From assembly GCF_963675165.1 (NCBI RefSeq), contig NC_087382.1:4007963-4071962 (forward strand): a stretch of DNA of 64,000 bases. The letters are read 5' to 3'. The translations under genes and the position numbers were made by a program. The stretch's first letter is position 1, and the number at the start of each line of letters is the position of its first letter. This DNA comes from Halichondria panicea (Eukaryota; Porifera; Demospongiae; Suberitida; Halichondriidae). Shown here one piece after another: positions 32,447 through 48,200 of this stretch. Under the pieces are notes generated by a model. The model had not been told where the DNA came from, ran no database searches, and saw only the letters and a list, made by a program, of their open reading frames with translations.

Positions 32447-35400
32447 TTAGCTGTCAAGCTGACACAAAAGTGCCACCCCTTGTTCAACCCAGTGTTCCTC
32501 AGGCTTGTCAGTAGGGATCTTCATAGCGATGACAAAGTTTGTAGAGTGACCAGTAGTGGACAGGGTGCCTCTTCTGTCACTCGTCTTGTACACTGGGGCT
32601 GTGTAGGTGAGCTTGTCAGGAATCTCATCTCTCTTGAGTGGCTTTAACCAGATCTGAACAGGGAGAGTCATACATCACAATCCTGTATGCAGCTACACAC
32701 ATACACGTGCATACACATCGACTATAGTACAGAGTGATGCCTTGCAACGCATCGAAATAAACACCATGCACAGGCATGTATAGACAAACAACAAAGTGGA
32801 TTTACAGTCTAGAAGTTGTAAGCAAAGGATTTCAGAATGGTTGACTGCTGTAAAATGTAGCTAACCACATCCACTAATTGCTTTAGTGAGGAAACATACG
32901 CACACAGTGTGTACATATGGTGGTCATGATTGGCTGCACTTTCATCTTTATAACTAGCAACATGCCCACCTGAAATCCTCTGTGAATATACCAAACAAGA
33001 GTACGCACAAGTTCACTTACTTTAGGCATGGGGTCAGTGAGGATCTTTGGATGGGACTCGCCTATTAGCTTGGTCTTTCTGTCCCACCTGGCTCCATCCA
33101 GGAACAGCCCGTACACGTACACACCTATACACAGGGACAAAAGCGAAACCATTAGGTACATGCAAGGAAAATAGCATAACAATTTAAACAAGTAAACCTA
33201 ATTTTGGTTAGGTATACAGGGAAGAGATAAAATCTTTCACACTGAATAACTAACTACTTACCATCTTCAGGTTCAGTTGTGTACTCGTTATCATCCAACA
33301 TCTCAAAGTCCATTCCAAGCAAATCGATGGGAATGTGATACTTTCTTGCATAGTTTTGCTGAGCACCTACGTATATAGGCGAATAAAAAAGGACCGTTGT
33401 TATATTGATCACTTAGTGATGCGTGCAGTACACCTACAGGTTGATCAACTTCTAAAAATCCACCAGGCTTTGAAATGAGCACAGTGGTAGAATAAACGTA
33501 AGCTACTACCTATATCAATGCAATTATGAAATAGCCAAGGCCTATCAATAAAAAATCAAAGTACACAACAAAAAGAATAAATCTTACAAACTGTACCTGT
33601 GAGGAAAGCTTGTGTGAAGAAGAATCCAGAGATCCAGAATTCAGTAGGGGGACCTTGATCAAACCAATCTTGCAAGAACTTAAGTCTGGTGAGAAGATCA
33701 TTCACATACGAACCAAGCGGCTTTAACGAAGGGTAAGATTTCTTCTTCCATAGTCCCGGGATCTTCCCCTTTAGCATAGAGTCTGACACCTCCTCCAGTT
33801 CTGAGGACATGACTACTAGACCTCTGATGGCCTTTCGAATGTTCACCAAAGAGGCACGAACGACGATTGTGAGACGATTAAACCGCACCATCTCTTGTAC
33901 CAAGACTGTGTTCATACTCTGCAAACAATAGCAAGTAATTGTCAGGACAATTATATAGAAAACTACAACCAATATATACGTATGTAGGTTAGCTTAATTA
34001 CTTTTGAGATGATATGGGTGCCTAAAAGCAATAATTGATCTGGCAAAATTATTTCTGACAGCTACATGTACGTACGTATCATTGGTCTCGACAACTATAA
34101 TAATGTACCTGACTGTAGGTTGTTGGGTATTTCCTGAGAGCTTCATCAGTGTCAAAATCAGGAGGCAATTTGTTGAGAATATCTGTGGCCACTTCTCGAA
34201 GTGTTTCGTCGTCTGATTTACCTCCACCAGAAGTGGTACGAGCCTGCACAAACAACATACATGTGTGAGCAGGATAAACACACAATAAAGTGTAGTTGTG
34301 TAGAAAATGGCCCCAGAAATTCTGTTGTCAATAATTATGGCTTTTAGAATACTAACTGGTTGGAGCTTATCACCTCTAAAGCGTAATAGCAAATAAGTAT
34401 TTAGTAATACATTAATTTGACTCTTTTGTACATGTAGGAGAGTACAAGTAAACACTTGTGTGTGATTGCTATAGTTTCAGCTACACGTAGGAGAAAGGCT
34501 TGACAATATAATACTGGTGCTGTCATGTTTACATACTGCATGTCGGTTGGTTACCTGCGTGAGAAGGATACTGTCAAAGAGGAGGTTTGTTTCCTGTTGG
34601 TCCTTGGTGATGTCAGCATTGGCATTCATTCCAAACACCTCAGGGTGGGGAATGATGGGAAGTGTACGCACATACTCCAGATAGCTCTCATACTACACAG
34701 AGGGAAGGGAGGGAGAAAATAAATGTGGAGTACAGACGTAAGTTATACAAATTCGTTTTGTGAGCTACATGTACATGTATTAGCACCATCAGATAAACTC
34801 CCAATTAAAACAATAGCGCTCTGTACCCCCAAAAAATGGTATACTATCTTGTTCTATAATAGAGAAAATGTGTACGATACGGAGTTATATTGCAACACAC
34901 CTCTCCCGGTGGAGGGCAGTGATATGTGCCACTGTTTGAGAATGAGTACTCTTTCTGTGAGATGATTTCCTTGCAATAGAACTTGTTGAGGATGGTACCC
35001 AATGTTCTCCTGTCCCAATCATCAGTCACACGACCACCATAGTTGCACTGTCCAGTCAGATACTTGAGGGCAGCAAATGGCACCTCCTACACAGTCAAGG
35101 GGAAATTCAAAGAAAATTTGTTAATATGAACAATGTATAACATGTACATGTATGTACACTCGTACACATTAATGTATGGGGAAAAATAATGATGACTTTA
35201 TAGGCAGAATGGCAGTTATATAATTAGGCTTGTAATAATTATAATTGGCAGAGGGTTTTTCTAGCTTTTTAGCAAAGCATATACATGTAGTATATATTTC
35301 CCTGTACAATCTAGTCCCTTTTACAAATACTTTTATGTATACTAAGCCGGGGTAGTTCGTATAAAACCAAGAAAGTATAATTATTTGATGTCTCACCTCG

Positions 35401-36303
35401 TACTGATTCAGAAACATCTGCAACTGTTTGACACTGATTCTGAGGTCAGTCTCGTTGAATTCGTAGGATATGTTCCAGCCGAGAGGTCCAAAGTTCCTCC
35501 TCTCCTGCACTAGGGCGTGGAAGAAGCACATCCCAAACAGCAGCGACTTCCACTCGGCCTGTGAATGGGTAAACGAAACACTTGTTAATTTGTAATGCTC
35601 CTTGGCATAAACTACATGTACCTATGATGTGTAAAAGTATTGTAAAGTGAAACAAACCTGTCTATTGTGGTTATCGTACAAGCATAGGCCCTAAAACTAA
35701 TAAAAAAAGATACACAAGTTACACAACTTACAGGTCGTTTGCATGCACTGTAAAACTCAGGATCAGAGATGGGATCGTTCATATAGGACCGAATGATATT
35801 GGCCCTCATTCCCTTTGGAGGTTCGTTGGTCATTTTAACACCATTCTGTAACACAGAGACGGGGAAATGAGAGGAGGGGTAAGAGGTTAACCACATTCTG
35901 AAGTCTGGGTGGGTGGTGTCAGGGTTAAGTTCTTCACAGACTTTCTCTAAAGTTGGCATCCATGAAACGGCTAGATGACAGTTTTGTAGTACGACCCAGG
36001 TCCCTTCTTTTTGTCCAGATTCAATCATTTTGAGAGCGATAGGACCTTGCCCTTGACCCAGGGAGAGGGTACTCAGCTTGGCACCACCAAAGCCCTACAG
36101 AGATTGGCATGGGGTCATACAGTACAATCATAGTACACAGTATACAGAACAAAATACAGTAAAACAGCTGAGAATGCACAATCTTACTTACACATGTGAC
36201 AATCACCAGTACCCTAATTAAAATGTACACTCACACACATTTCCCCTCACACATCACAGGTGACAACACACCAGTACCCTAACCAACCACCCACCCTTCT
36301 AAC

Positions 36304-36371
<68 letters not shown>

Positions 36372-39300
36372 ACACACCTGATCGTCTGCAAACTTGAGCA
36401 GTGCATTCATGGGGTCACCTCCGGGGGACAGCACAAAGATGAGGGGAGCACAGCAGTGGGAGTCAGCAAACGCTTTGGGAAGGTTGAACGGTGGGGGCTC
36501 AATGTACTTCTGACCAGCTTTGGCCACTACAAAGTCTTGAACAGCAGGAATAACCTAAAGAGGAGTCCATGTAATAGTAATACGAGAGTACTTCAATGTG
36601 AACTATTGTTGAAAGTTCATTTGCACATACATGTATAGGAAGCCAATATACATTCCATTGTGCATGTTACAGTAGAAACTGTGTACCTTGTCTGGTCTCA
36701 AGACTCTGACAGTTATGAGTTTCTGGAAGTTCCCAAAAGATTCGTTCCATTTTCCAGGCAGTTTTTCAGCTTGAGGTTGGGTGCTATCATAGTAAGCCTT
36801 CCAGGAGCCGACCCTCTTAGTGAAGGACACACGAATTCCATTGAACCTAATGAAGGTTATAGAAAGCTACGTAAAATTATATGCATGCAGTCAATCAAAT
36901 GTAGAAAGAATTGCAGATCTAAACAGTGTGACCAGGCTCTCTGTTATAACAGAATACAACTTTTATGTTTGAAATTACATCCAAACACAAGTATGGGAGG
37001 AAGCTTAGCAGATTCTTCTCTCACATACAGCAAGCTTTGTCTAGTGTACATGACACACACACTGTACCTTGACAGCTCGTCCAGTCGACAGAGCTCATCC
37101 CAGGACTTCTGAGGGAGCCAGGTGGCAGGGTTGGGGTGAGGATTGTCCAAACCAATGCCTCCAGTCAACAGGAACCTCCATTCTTCCTCAGCCACTTGCT
37201 TCTCATGCTTGAGTCGATTCACACAGAGTACAAAAGAGAATAGAAGCTGTGTGTGTGTGTGTGTGTGTGTGTGTGCATGTGTATGTAGGATGCATCAAAT
37301 ACGTACGAACCAAGTCAATGAAAGTCTTACTGATCACGGACAATTTACCCAAGTGTGTAATTACTGTAATAATACCTTGTCCTTCTCAAAGAGTGATCGG
37401 CACACATTGCAATACAGAGAGTATGTGAAGTGTGTGATGAGGTTGCCCAGTCGAGTGTCCAACACATCAGACTGCTCAGCATTGTCAATAGACATCACAA
37501 ACAAGTTCACAAACCTATACAAAGAATAATATGTATGCATTGATACGTAAGTACATACGTGAATTACAAGTGAAAAGTGTTGAAATAAAAGTTTTTGATG
37601 AATTTACATAGGTAAGAAAAAACCCCTCCCCCATATCCATACTTTCGATCTTTCCAAAGTGGCGAAATGGTATTGTATTCCAATTAAAGCTGCATACATT
37701 GCATGTACACTATACGTATGTATATGCTTACCATGTGAGGGAGTACTGGTACATGGGTTCAATATTGGCCAAGTCTGAAATAGAGAAGAAGAGGATTGAA
37801 GATTGAATGGCCACTGGTTTGTAGCCGAGACGAGCTTTGTCGATTTTAATCTCAGTCTCCTCAGCAATAGCCTGTAAATTGAGAATGCGAATAAAACATG
37901 TTTTAAAATTATCGACAAAGACACACACACACACACACACACACACATCTAATTATCTAAAAAGTCTAATGCAGTACCGCATGTATACTATGCAATGTTT
38001 TGTAAGCGTCAAAAATAATTATATATGACATTGCAAAAATAGACCTATGAGATCACGATCCTTGCCAGGTAGGAAAAGTTATAGCGCAAAATTTTAGCTC
38101 ATTTGATTTAAGATTTTTCATTTGTACAACAGTGTAGTAATACGGTATCTTGCATACCTGTTTCTCTTCAATCTCATTGGCCAGTTTCTTTGAGGAAGAG
38201 AGCACTTGAATGGCTGTCTCATCTTCAAGAATGTTACCCTCAGAGCTCGACAACACCTCGAGAATCTTGTCCTCAATCTCCTTCAGTTGTTTCTTGTTCT
38301 CGGCAGACTAGGAGGGGGGGATACAGAGGGTTAATAATTCCTCTTTATAGAGTGGCACGAGGGTTAAAAACTGCATGTGTACGAACATTTTAACGCACAG
38401 AAAGGAAATGTTCATTTCTTGGTTAATCCTATTCCTTGTGATCTACACAATCCTTGTTTCAGTCAATAACACATTATTACAAATTCATCTAAATACTTGT
38501 ATAGTAGAGTACGCTATGTTTTGACGAGCTATACTCACCTGTAGAATGAGTTGATTCTTCTCTTCCTCTAGTTCTGGTCTCTCCTTGGCCACCACTATAC
38601 CGAGCAGCTGGTCTTGAAGACCCTCAGTGGTGATCATGAAGTTGAGCAGAGTTACCTGCATGGTTCACAACAACATGGACTTACAACAGCAAGATGAATG
38701 TACTTAGAACAAACAGATCTAACTGCCTAGTTTGGTTGTATGTTGAAATCATGCAACTACAATAATAATTTACTTCTGTTTACAACTACAATAATTAAAT
38801 CTACTTTTTCTTGTGTTCCTCCTATCATTTATTCGAGCATGACTCACTATAAGCAGTGTTGTAAATAATTACATAATTACGTATTAGTATACATGTACTA
38901 CGTGTATGGTATGTGTTCTACGTACCTTGACTGAGGTTTCAGGAAGGTAGTGAGGGTTCCTCAGTTTAGTAGTTATGTAGAACCGGAAATCCTTCGAGTA
39001 CTCAATGGTACTGTCTCCCAGTTTAATGCAAATACTGCCACCTTGTTTGAATGTCTGCTTGAGCAACAGAGGCTCCAGTATAGGGTCCAGCTCCTCACCA
39101 ATGTTCTCTAGTAGAACTGGTGTACCGAATTGGATGCAGTTTTCAAGAGTTCGAACGAAATCAGAGTCAGTTAGTTTGATAACGTGGAGATTCTTGGATT
39201 TCTCCATGTTTTTGACCCACTTGTTGGCCTGGCCTTGAGGGTCAATCATTAGAGGCCAACGACGAGCATTGCTGCAGGAAAAATAATATTTTAAGCAAAA

Positions 39301-40140
39301 TTATACTCACAGAATCAGAATGAGGTACAACATGTACAGAATCTCAATCCAAAAATAATTATGTCATGTACATGTACATACAGGTGCTGACTTGACAAAT
39401 CATTATGCTGATGAAATTATACAATAGGGAATTTATTGCATGGTACGTATGCTCACTCAAGGTTACCCATTAATTTACATGTATGACCTCACCTTATGAC
39501 AATGCCATTATCGATGGAGAAGGAGTCATTAGGGAGACCAGCGATATTCCATGCTCTGATCTTGACCTGCTCTCCAAGTATGGTGCTCAAGGAGAACTCA
39601 TCAGAGCAAGGGATTCCACGACTCACACACATCTCACGCCACTCTGTCACTTGGTCCTGTATAGTGTGAAATGATGGTGCTGATTATGAAGACAATTTAA
39701 AACCTTTAATGGGACCAAACCAAAGCCAATACTGATTATAATTATATGCATTTTCAGGAACTATACGTAAATTTGAGTGCCCATATAATTTCAGTCTAGA
39801 GAGCACAAGTTCTAAACGGAAAAAGTAGCTCTTTATTCTTATCATGGTCATAGGACTGAATATATATATGCCTTGGGTGAAAAGTGAGGTATAGCAGGAG
39901 TACATAAAAAGTTCCTGGGTATTGGTATGTTTTGAATACATGCAGTGTTGTGTTCTGTGTCACATGATATAGTGTACCTGTCTGAAAGCTGATGTGAATG
40001 CTCCCAGATAAGCGACCACTCCTGCAGCACACAGCACGTCTCCTGTCAAGTTGTTGTACTGATGGCCCAGGTCCATAGCTGCCTTGCCCCAGCGATCCTT
40101 CTCTCCTCCAAGACCACCTATCAACTGCTCAGCTCTGCAC
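32447..40140 (-). other. Dynein AAA5, AAA6 and C-terminal cap exons
   Basis: AAA5 begins around 40140 ([20 protein letters not shown]) and runs through exons to about 38300. AAA6 follows ([10 protein letters not shown] near 36410-36440, [20 protein letters not shown] near 35990-36050, VLQNCHLA). The C-terminal cap exons are at about 33598-33919, 33262-33366, 33021-33124 and 32447-32653. The last three are the ones duplicated at 11955-12892. Confidence 0.85.
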
Positions 40141-41209
40141 ACAATATATAATTAGTCAATGCATGTGTGCACACTACTGGTCAATATAGTTGGGGATTGG
40201 TGACTAAAAACTACTGTGTTAGCAGGTAATTTAATTATAATGCAGTTAATGCATTATTACATGTACGTGTACATAGCCTACATGTACAGTACCCATCAAT
40301 AAAAAGTTCCCGTTCCGTTTGAGTAAAACGCACCGTTCCCGTTTAAACGCATTAAAAAAAACGCATAATGAACACATTGTATTATGCAAAACGCTACCGT
40401 TTTCACGCATGTGCAGAAAAATTGCTGAGTAAGCAGATTCGTTAACTTGTGATCGTGCGTACAGTACAGTGTAGCAGTAGCTAGCTAGCTAGCTTGTGTA
40501 CTACAGTATAGCTGATTGTCTAGCGCTTTAATCCTCTTAGTTAGCTTATAGATGCTATTTTGCAACAGGGCACCGTTTCCCCAGTTGTTCTCGGTCTCGC
40601 ATCAGCCCCAAGACTAAGTTGCCCTCCATTCAAGTTATTTGTGACCTGGAATGACCGTTTTTGAAGACCATCGTCTCTTCTCCAGTATGTCTGACTGCAT
40701 GGCTGCGTACTTTATAATAGCTAGCTAGCTAGCTAGCTCATTGTACTACAAATCATAACAGTATCATTGTGTAAGTAATTTCAATTTTTCATGATGAAGT
40801 CACCGTTTTAATTTATAATGAGAAATTGGTCGCGTTCTGCATCCAGTTTAACGCTACCGTTTATACGTGCGTTTTTAGAAACGGAACGGAAACTTTTTAT
40901 TGATGTATACTGTACATGTACTAGGGTCAGTTATTATGTGAACTGACAACCATTTAGTGTGTTGTACCTGATCAATTTCTTGGAGCACAGATCGACATCA
41001 GACTCGAGCTGCAGCTTCTTGCGGTTGTTCTCCTCAAAAGAGGCTTGCAGGTCAGCCAGCTTCTGTTGTACAGCTTTGAGATCTGCCCTCTTCCTGTTGA
41101 GATCACCCATGGCAATGGCCAGGTCAGCTTCAGCCTCTTTGAGCTTCGCCTTCTTTGGAGCTACTACCTTGGCCACACTGTGTACGTGTGTGTGTGTGTG
41201 TGTGTGTGT

Positions 41210-41262
<53 letters not shown>

Positions 41263-44200
41263 CGTGTGTGGGGGGGGGGGTGGTGTGGTAATACTGCATG
41301 CTCGGTGGTATATAGTGGGACTAGCAATGAGAATTTTTTGATAAGCAAATATGATTGATTAGGCCACTAGGGTAGGGCATTGGATGGCAATTACTATACT
41401 ATACACTTTTTTGAAACACGTACCCTTTCATTACATATACGTACATGTATATAGTTACGTAGATGAGGATGTACAATAATTATGGAGATGGCTACTGCTG
41501 ATGGAATGGACATTCAAATTTCATAACTTTGCCAAACTAGATACGCCTGAAGGATCAGTTATCATACAGTGAGAGGACGTAGATTACTAAAAGCACTTAC
41601 CGGTCATATTTCTCCATGGCCACCACCCACTTGCATAGACCCTCGGCTGCAGTCGATGCATTCTTAATCTTAGCAGGGTCAAACTCTGGGTTGTTGGTAT
41701 AGGTGCTTCGAATCTTGCCTATCACAGTCGGATTGATATTGTCCTGCACAAAACATACCAATTAAGGATCGTGTTATACTAACATCGAATCTCCGTGATG
41801 TGTCCAAGTGGTACGTGCATGGCTATTTTCAATAACATGTACTGTATGTGGTAAACTATTACAGTACTGACCACCACTAAGTACGTAGTGTGGGCGTACC
41901 CCCATGTAGCTGGAATCTTTGGAATATTACAGTCATTTAGAATGCGAGCAGGATGGTTGTCACTAATAAATTCGTTTAATCTCTCTCTATATACATACGG
42001 GCGTACCAATCTTGTATTATTTACGCACCTTATCGTATTCTCTGAGTGACTGCAAGAACTTCATATCACCGAGCAGCCTCTTTGAAGGGCCCCAGTAGTC
42101 CTCCATCTTCTTGCCTGATCCAGATGGGTCGGGAATTCTGTCTGGCTTGAAGCCCTTTAGAATACAGATAGCCTCCATGACTAGTTTGACACCAGCTGGA
42201 GGACTCTTCATGGTCTTGACCACAGTGATATCCTGTACGTGAGAGAGGTACATAATCTAATAGGTAACTTAATTGCTACTTCGAATTTAAGTGTTACGAA
42301 ACTCTTGCTAATTGACAAATAAGATACAAAACATAAATTTGTCGGCAAATAATATCAAAAGTTTGAACGCACTTGTGAAGTGAGTGTTTTCAGAGCAGCT
42401 AGAGCAGATTCCAGTATAGGGATGGCCTCGGCCAGGTCAGCATCACACTCGTCCTTTATAGCCTTCGCTTCCATGGCTTGCTTATTAGCCACTGCCTCGT
42501 CAGCTTTAACGACTGTTTCCTTTTTTGCTACCTCCTTTGACTCTTTTTCAATCACCACAATCATTTGAGCTACCTGAATACGGGAGGTCAATTATCACAC
42601 TAAAAGCAATTGAGAAAGTGAGCTGAATCAGTATATATCTTACGTAAGAAGAGAAGCAAAACTGAAGTACAGTACATATACACAACACATTACAGCCCTA
42701 AACAGACGCCATAATTATATACCCCTACTTAGAAAGTTTGTTCAGCTAAAACAACATCAACAAAAATTGTGAAAATTTTACTCTAAAACTCTATACAATG
42801 TATAACCACTGTACCTGTACACTGGACTCCTCTAGCTGAGGTTGGAGCTCCTCCAGTTGCTGTTGCATGCCTGCCACTTGAGAGGCAGCAGACTCTAGCT
42901 TATCCAGACCCATCTCATAACGACGCTTCATCTTCAACACCTCACTGTGTGTGGAAGGAAACATTAGTAGGAGATTCTGATACATACAACATAGAAACGC
43001 ACTATATACAGTGAAATAATTATAGAACTGGCATACTTACATGTACAGGAGTACTCCTGATACAATGTATTAGGAAAGTTTAAGGAGATGGCTATGGCCC
43101 AGCTTTTACTACAACTAAAGCGTAGAGACCAAAAAACGTCATACTATATACACAAACACACGTACTTGTACATTTACGTAGCTTATAGCCTAACTGTATA
43201 ACTATACCTTCTTTTCTTTGAAAGCAATGTCTTGTAGGTTGAGATGAGCTCGAGGTAGGAGGTTGGTGTCACATAGTTGTGTCTCTGTAGAGTGGCCAGG
43301 AACTTGCTTGATAGTTTTCTCGTGGTTTGATGAAACTCTTTGCACATGTCAACACAGCACTCTTTAACTGTGTCGTCCATTTCTACGTCGTCAAGGAAAC
43401 GACGAGCCACAATCTGTAGAGCATCATCGGGCCAACTCTATAGAGGGACGAAAAACAATCAGTAATCATTCAATTTCAATGTGAGGCACACATAGCAAAG
43501 ATATACATGTACTGCATTACAATGTTTGGCGACTGAAAAATTTGCGAACTCAGGCAAAGATCGGAATGTCATGTAAGTACTGTAAGTATTTGCGATCTTA
43601 TTTTTGCAAAGCCAGTAGCATTCGCAGAGTTTGATGCTTGCAAAACACTACTGTAATATAGACATGCATTCACACGTAGTATACATGCAGTATTTCCTTT
43701 CGTCACAAACAAACTACGAAGAACCAGAAATCGTTGAAACATGCATACAGTGTGTGTGCATGCATGGAGAATAAACACACTGTATAGATGTAGGTAGGTA
43801 TCTGTGTACCTGGAACCAATCGATGGTGCAGCAGTTAACTAGAGAGGGGAACATTCTGAGCCTGGTTCTGAATGCATCTCCAATGGGGCTCATAGCCAGT
43901 ACCACATGGAGCTGCTCTCTCACACGATCTATGAACATGTTGAACAGGGCCAGGGGAGTACCGTCTGTCTGCTTGGACTTCTCACGAGCTCTGTGTGTGT
44001 GTGTGGGGGGTGGGGTTGATCAAAGTACGAAAAGAATAGGCAACCAAATGGGTACTATATATATACATGTACCTTGTGATTTACCCACACACAAATATTA
44101 TTATATAGCCTATACATGTATACTTAATTTCTATACGGAGCTAGTACGTACAATTAAAAAATGTTACCAAAAACACTTGCAAAAATAGGCACATAAAGCA

Positions 44201-45234
44201 ATAACTCACTTGTCAATCTGTCTCATTTTGGAGCATATTTCGTTCTTCTCATCGATAGGAAACATGTTAGGGACCTCTCCTGTATTGAGGAGATTGCCAA
44301 TGTCCTCTAGAAAGTTCTCTTGTTTGATTTGAGTGTCTGTGAATAAGAACACAGCCGGTGAGCTACCCTCAGCACCTTTACGAAATATCTTTTTCAGATC
44401 CTCCCTCCATTCCAAAGAAGTGTAGCCTTTGCCGATCTCAACCTAAGGAGGAGGTACATGTAAAGTCAGTCAGTACTGTGTCCCCAGCACAGTAGTACAA
44501 TCAGCCGTTTTATTCAGTTTCCATGTTTTTTCTAATCAGGTATACGTACATGTACATAACAATTAAACTGATTACTAAAAAAACACTATAATTATTATAA
44601 TTATACATGTATACTTTCACACCATTCGCTTTACATTGCCTGAGTATACGTATTTAACTATTTTCCATGACAAAGTAATCATCAACTTCTTACCTGGAAG
44701 ACCTCAAAGTCGGACATGTATGCTGCCATTCGAGTGAGTGACTGTCGACCACTCCCCCCCACCCCCACCAGGAGGGCGTGAGCTCGTGGCTGTTTGATGA
44801 TACGGGAGATACGACACACGTGCTCAATAGCAAACCTACAGAAAAATAAATTATCAGCTCATACATGCAGTCCTTACCAAATACGGAATACAAAGTCCAT
44901 GCATCTATTAATGCAATAGGTCAATGTATGCAGTCTGGGCCAAATGAAGTACATTCGATCACCTATACCGTGGTAAAACTAAAACCAACGTATTTTGTCA
45001 TACAGACAGATCACAAATTATGGAGAGAAATTAGTTTGCTGTTAGCTCACCTGAACATGACCAGGTTCATGGGTTTCTTGCTGACATTGTTGTACTCATC
45101 CAGGAAGTTCTCTACCACCAGTCGAAGTTTGTTCACATCCAACACCTCCATATATGGTTTATTATCATTCTTGGGATCCACAAAATCACAAAACATGAGA
45201 CTACGAAGATCATCCTCTTCCACCACACCTGTGC

Positions 45235-45273
<39 letters not shown>

Positions 45274-48200
45274 GGTGAGTGGAAAATAGTACAACGCACA
45301 CATATACAGGCTTTCTATAGACAATTAATTACATGCATGTACAATGATTCTCAAGCCAATTCAATTTTGTATGATTAGTAATCGGCTTCTTCATTATTAT
45401 TAGGCAAGCAGTACATATTATAATAATTATACTTATAAAGTGAAACAAGTGATTGTACCATCCTTGTTGAAGTCCAGGTGTGTAAAGAGCTCATCAAAGC
45501 TGGTATCAAAATCTTTCTGCATGACTTCCTTGAGATTTTTAACCAGCCATGCTCTGTCCGAGTCATCCACGAGACGATCGTAATACACCCTCATGACCTC
45601 GTGAGCCCAGAGCCTCTTCAACACATTCACGTCATTCAGCGTAGAGGAATCACCAAGCAGGAAGCCTGCATGGAATGATTGGGAGCACATGTGAAGTATT
45701 ATAATAATACATGTATGCATAACTAAAAAATAGTAAATTTCAGCAATAATTGTGTACCTTAGGACAATAATAACTTAATTAATTATGGAATGTCCAATCT
45801 CATAATTAGAGATATCTTAAAAACTCATGAATGTCGGATAAGCCCAAAATTTGCTAACACTACAAAATAATTGCTTACGAATTTATAGACATGCACACTG
45901 ACTAGTTACACGTGTAGTCACCTTGAATAACACGAGCGAAATCTCTGAGATTGAAGAGGTAGTGAGACTTGGCTGGTGTAGGCAGCAGGTTAACCATGGC
46001 ACTCTTGTACATGGACATAGTCCCAGTCACCACTTGACTCCCCAACTCATTCACCTCAGCACTGAAGCCTTTGGACAAGTGCCAGTCCATGATACGACTG
46101 AACAACAGAAATTAGGGGAGGGGGATTGTCAAATAAATTAAGTGCCATTATAGATATTCACAAGATCAAATACTGTACATACTACAATATAAAAAAATGG
46201 TACACTTCCCAAATAGATTATTTGTACACCAGTTACGAATACTCAAAATCATCCTGACTACGCTAATTTTGCTGAATGGATAATAATAATGCTACACTGT
46301 ACACACACGTACCTGAAGATGAGCTTCATTGTGGAGTCATCGAACTCATTAATGGTGATGGTATTGAAATGCCTCAGAAAGCGAGAAGTGACCGGGTTCC
46401 TACCCCCACCAGGGGGACCCATGGCGGCTATCAGAACAATGTCTACCAGGTTCATCTACAGAAATAAACTCAAGTTATAAACAATTGATTCTTGTCAAAC
46501 ACACACGCAATGTAAGTACATGTACATTCAATGTACATGTGAGTAGCCCAAAACTCTCACCTTTGTGTTTTCCTTGAGGTCGTACCAGTTCCAGTGGTCC
46601 TGCCATTGTCTGAGTAGCTCGATGGGTGGCTGGGCCCCATACTCCTCACGGGCTGGCATGTTGAGATCATCCACAAACACAACCTTTGCGTGCGTGGTGT
46701 TAATGTGCAATGAGAGAGAAGAGACTAACGCAATGAAAACTAAGTTATTGGTATACGCACATGTCACCTTCTGCATGTGCGTAATTTATTAAAGAAATCA
46801 ATGGACAATTCACATTATAAGCTATAATTACAATGCAGTTACATCAGCGACAAAATAAGTACATACACTCTAAAACACAGAGCTACTAACTGTTTTCCAG
46901 CCCATGGGTGGGCCAAAGACTCCCTTTCTCCTCTTGTCCAGCTTTGAGAGGATAATGTTCTGAGTCTGGTTGGCGCTAGTCTGGGCAGAGAAATTGATGA
47001 GGACTGGCTTGTACACGTCCTTGGGTAGCTTGTTCAGAACAAAGTCCTATAGCAGAAATCACACAAAATGAGTCTATAAGAAAAAATACAACAAGCAAAC
47101 TCTAGTTGAAATAAATCAGTCATTAGGAAAGCTGGATGCGAATATTTTAAAAGTAGTGAGCAATTCTCTTTGAAAATATAAATATCACGACTTAATTTTG
47201 GCCTTACATATAATTGATAATAATACCTGTAATTATCATAGCGAAACTGTATTGCGCACAGATGTATTTGTCTACTGTACTGTGTACCAGGACACTTACT
47301 TGGATGTAAACAGACTTTCCTGTACCGGTTGGCCCCACAAACAGGCAGGGCTTCCCGTGCTTGACCAACATATCCATGAGGTACGTGTACCGTATAGTAT
47401 CAACCGTCGGAATAATAATAGAGTTGAAAGGAATGTCTTTAGGGATTGGAGAAACATCTTTGAGTTCGTCAGCCCAGAGCACCCATGACCCAGAATCTTC
47501 TTTGAGAAAGCGATAGTCATAGACCTCCCCATCCTCTGGAAATGGAACTGGGAAAGGTTTGGTGGGGGCACCACAGCTCTCGTAGAGATGGTATTGCTCC
47601 CTATATAGAGCATGCACTGGTCAATGACAAGTTCCAATTGTGTGTTGTATATTTCTCACTTTGTTTCCGGTAGTAGAGGTCCAGTCGTGATCTCTCTTAA
47701 TATGAAATTGAATTCTCTCCTACCCCCAGTGGCAGTGCTAGCTCCGATGGACCAGACCAGAGCAAATAAGTAGGTGCCCTATATACATGTAGATACATAA
47801 CAGAAGCATGGCAGTATAGCGATGATACGTTCAGTAACGCATACTTATATGGATAGTACTGAAGAACAATAATCATAATCAAATGCTTAGTACGTGTATA
47901 TATATGTGTGTGTGTGTATAGGTAGAGGACACACAATATACGCACCATGAGCCAGGACTCTACTTGTTTGGGCATGAGATTTAGTTTCTGAAATGTTGCC
48001 TCATCTTTGAACTCATCCAGCTGACTCTCATGAATATTCATGAGGGAATGGACCAGGTTGGCATCAGTGGTTTGACTTAGCTCCTATGCATGTGAAGGTG
48101 AAAAGAATAGTGGACACTCTATCTTTTAAAAAACGTAGCAGTATATATACGTACAGTATCTATTATTATGCACACATTTTTAATTAGAACGACAGCATAA

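Noticed and set aside
41130..41358. Open frames rich in Cys-Val or Thr-His (also near 37250, 37930 and 45240)
   Set aside because: They are translations of GT/CA microsatellites.
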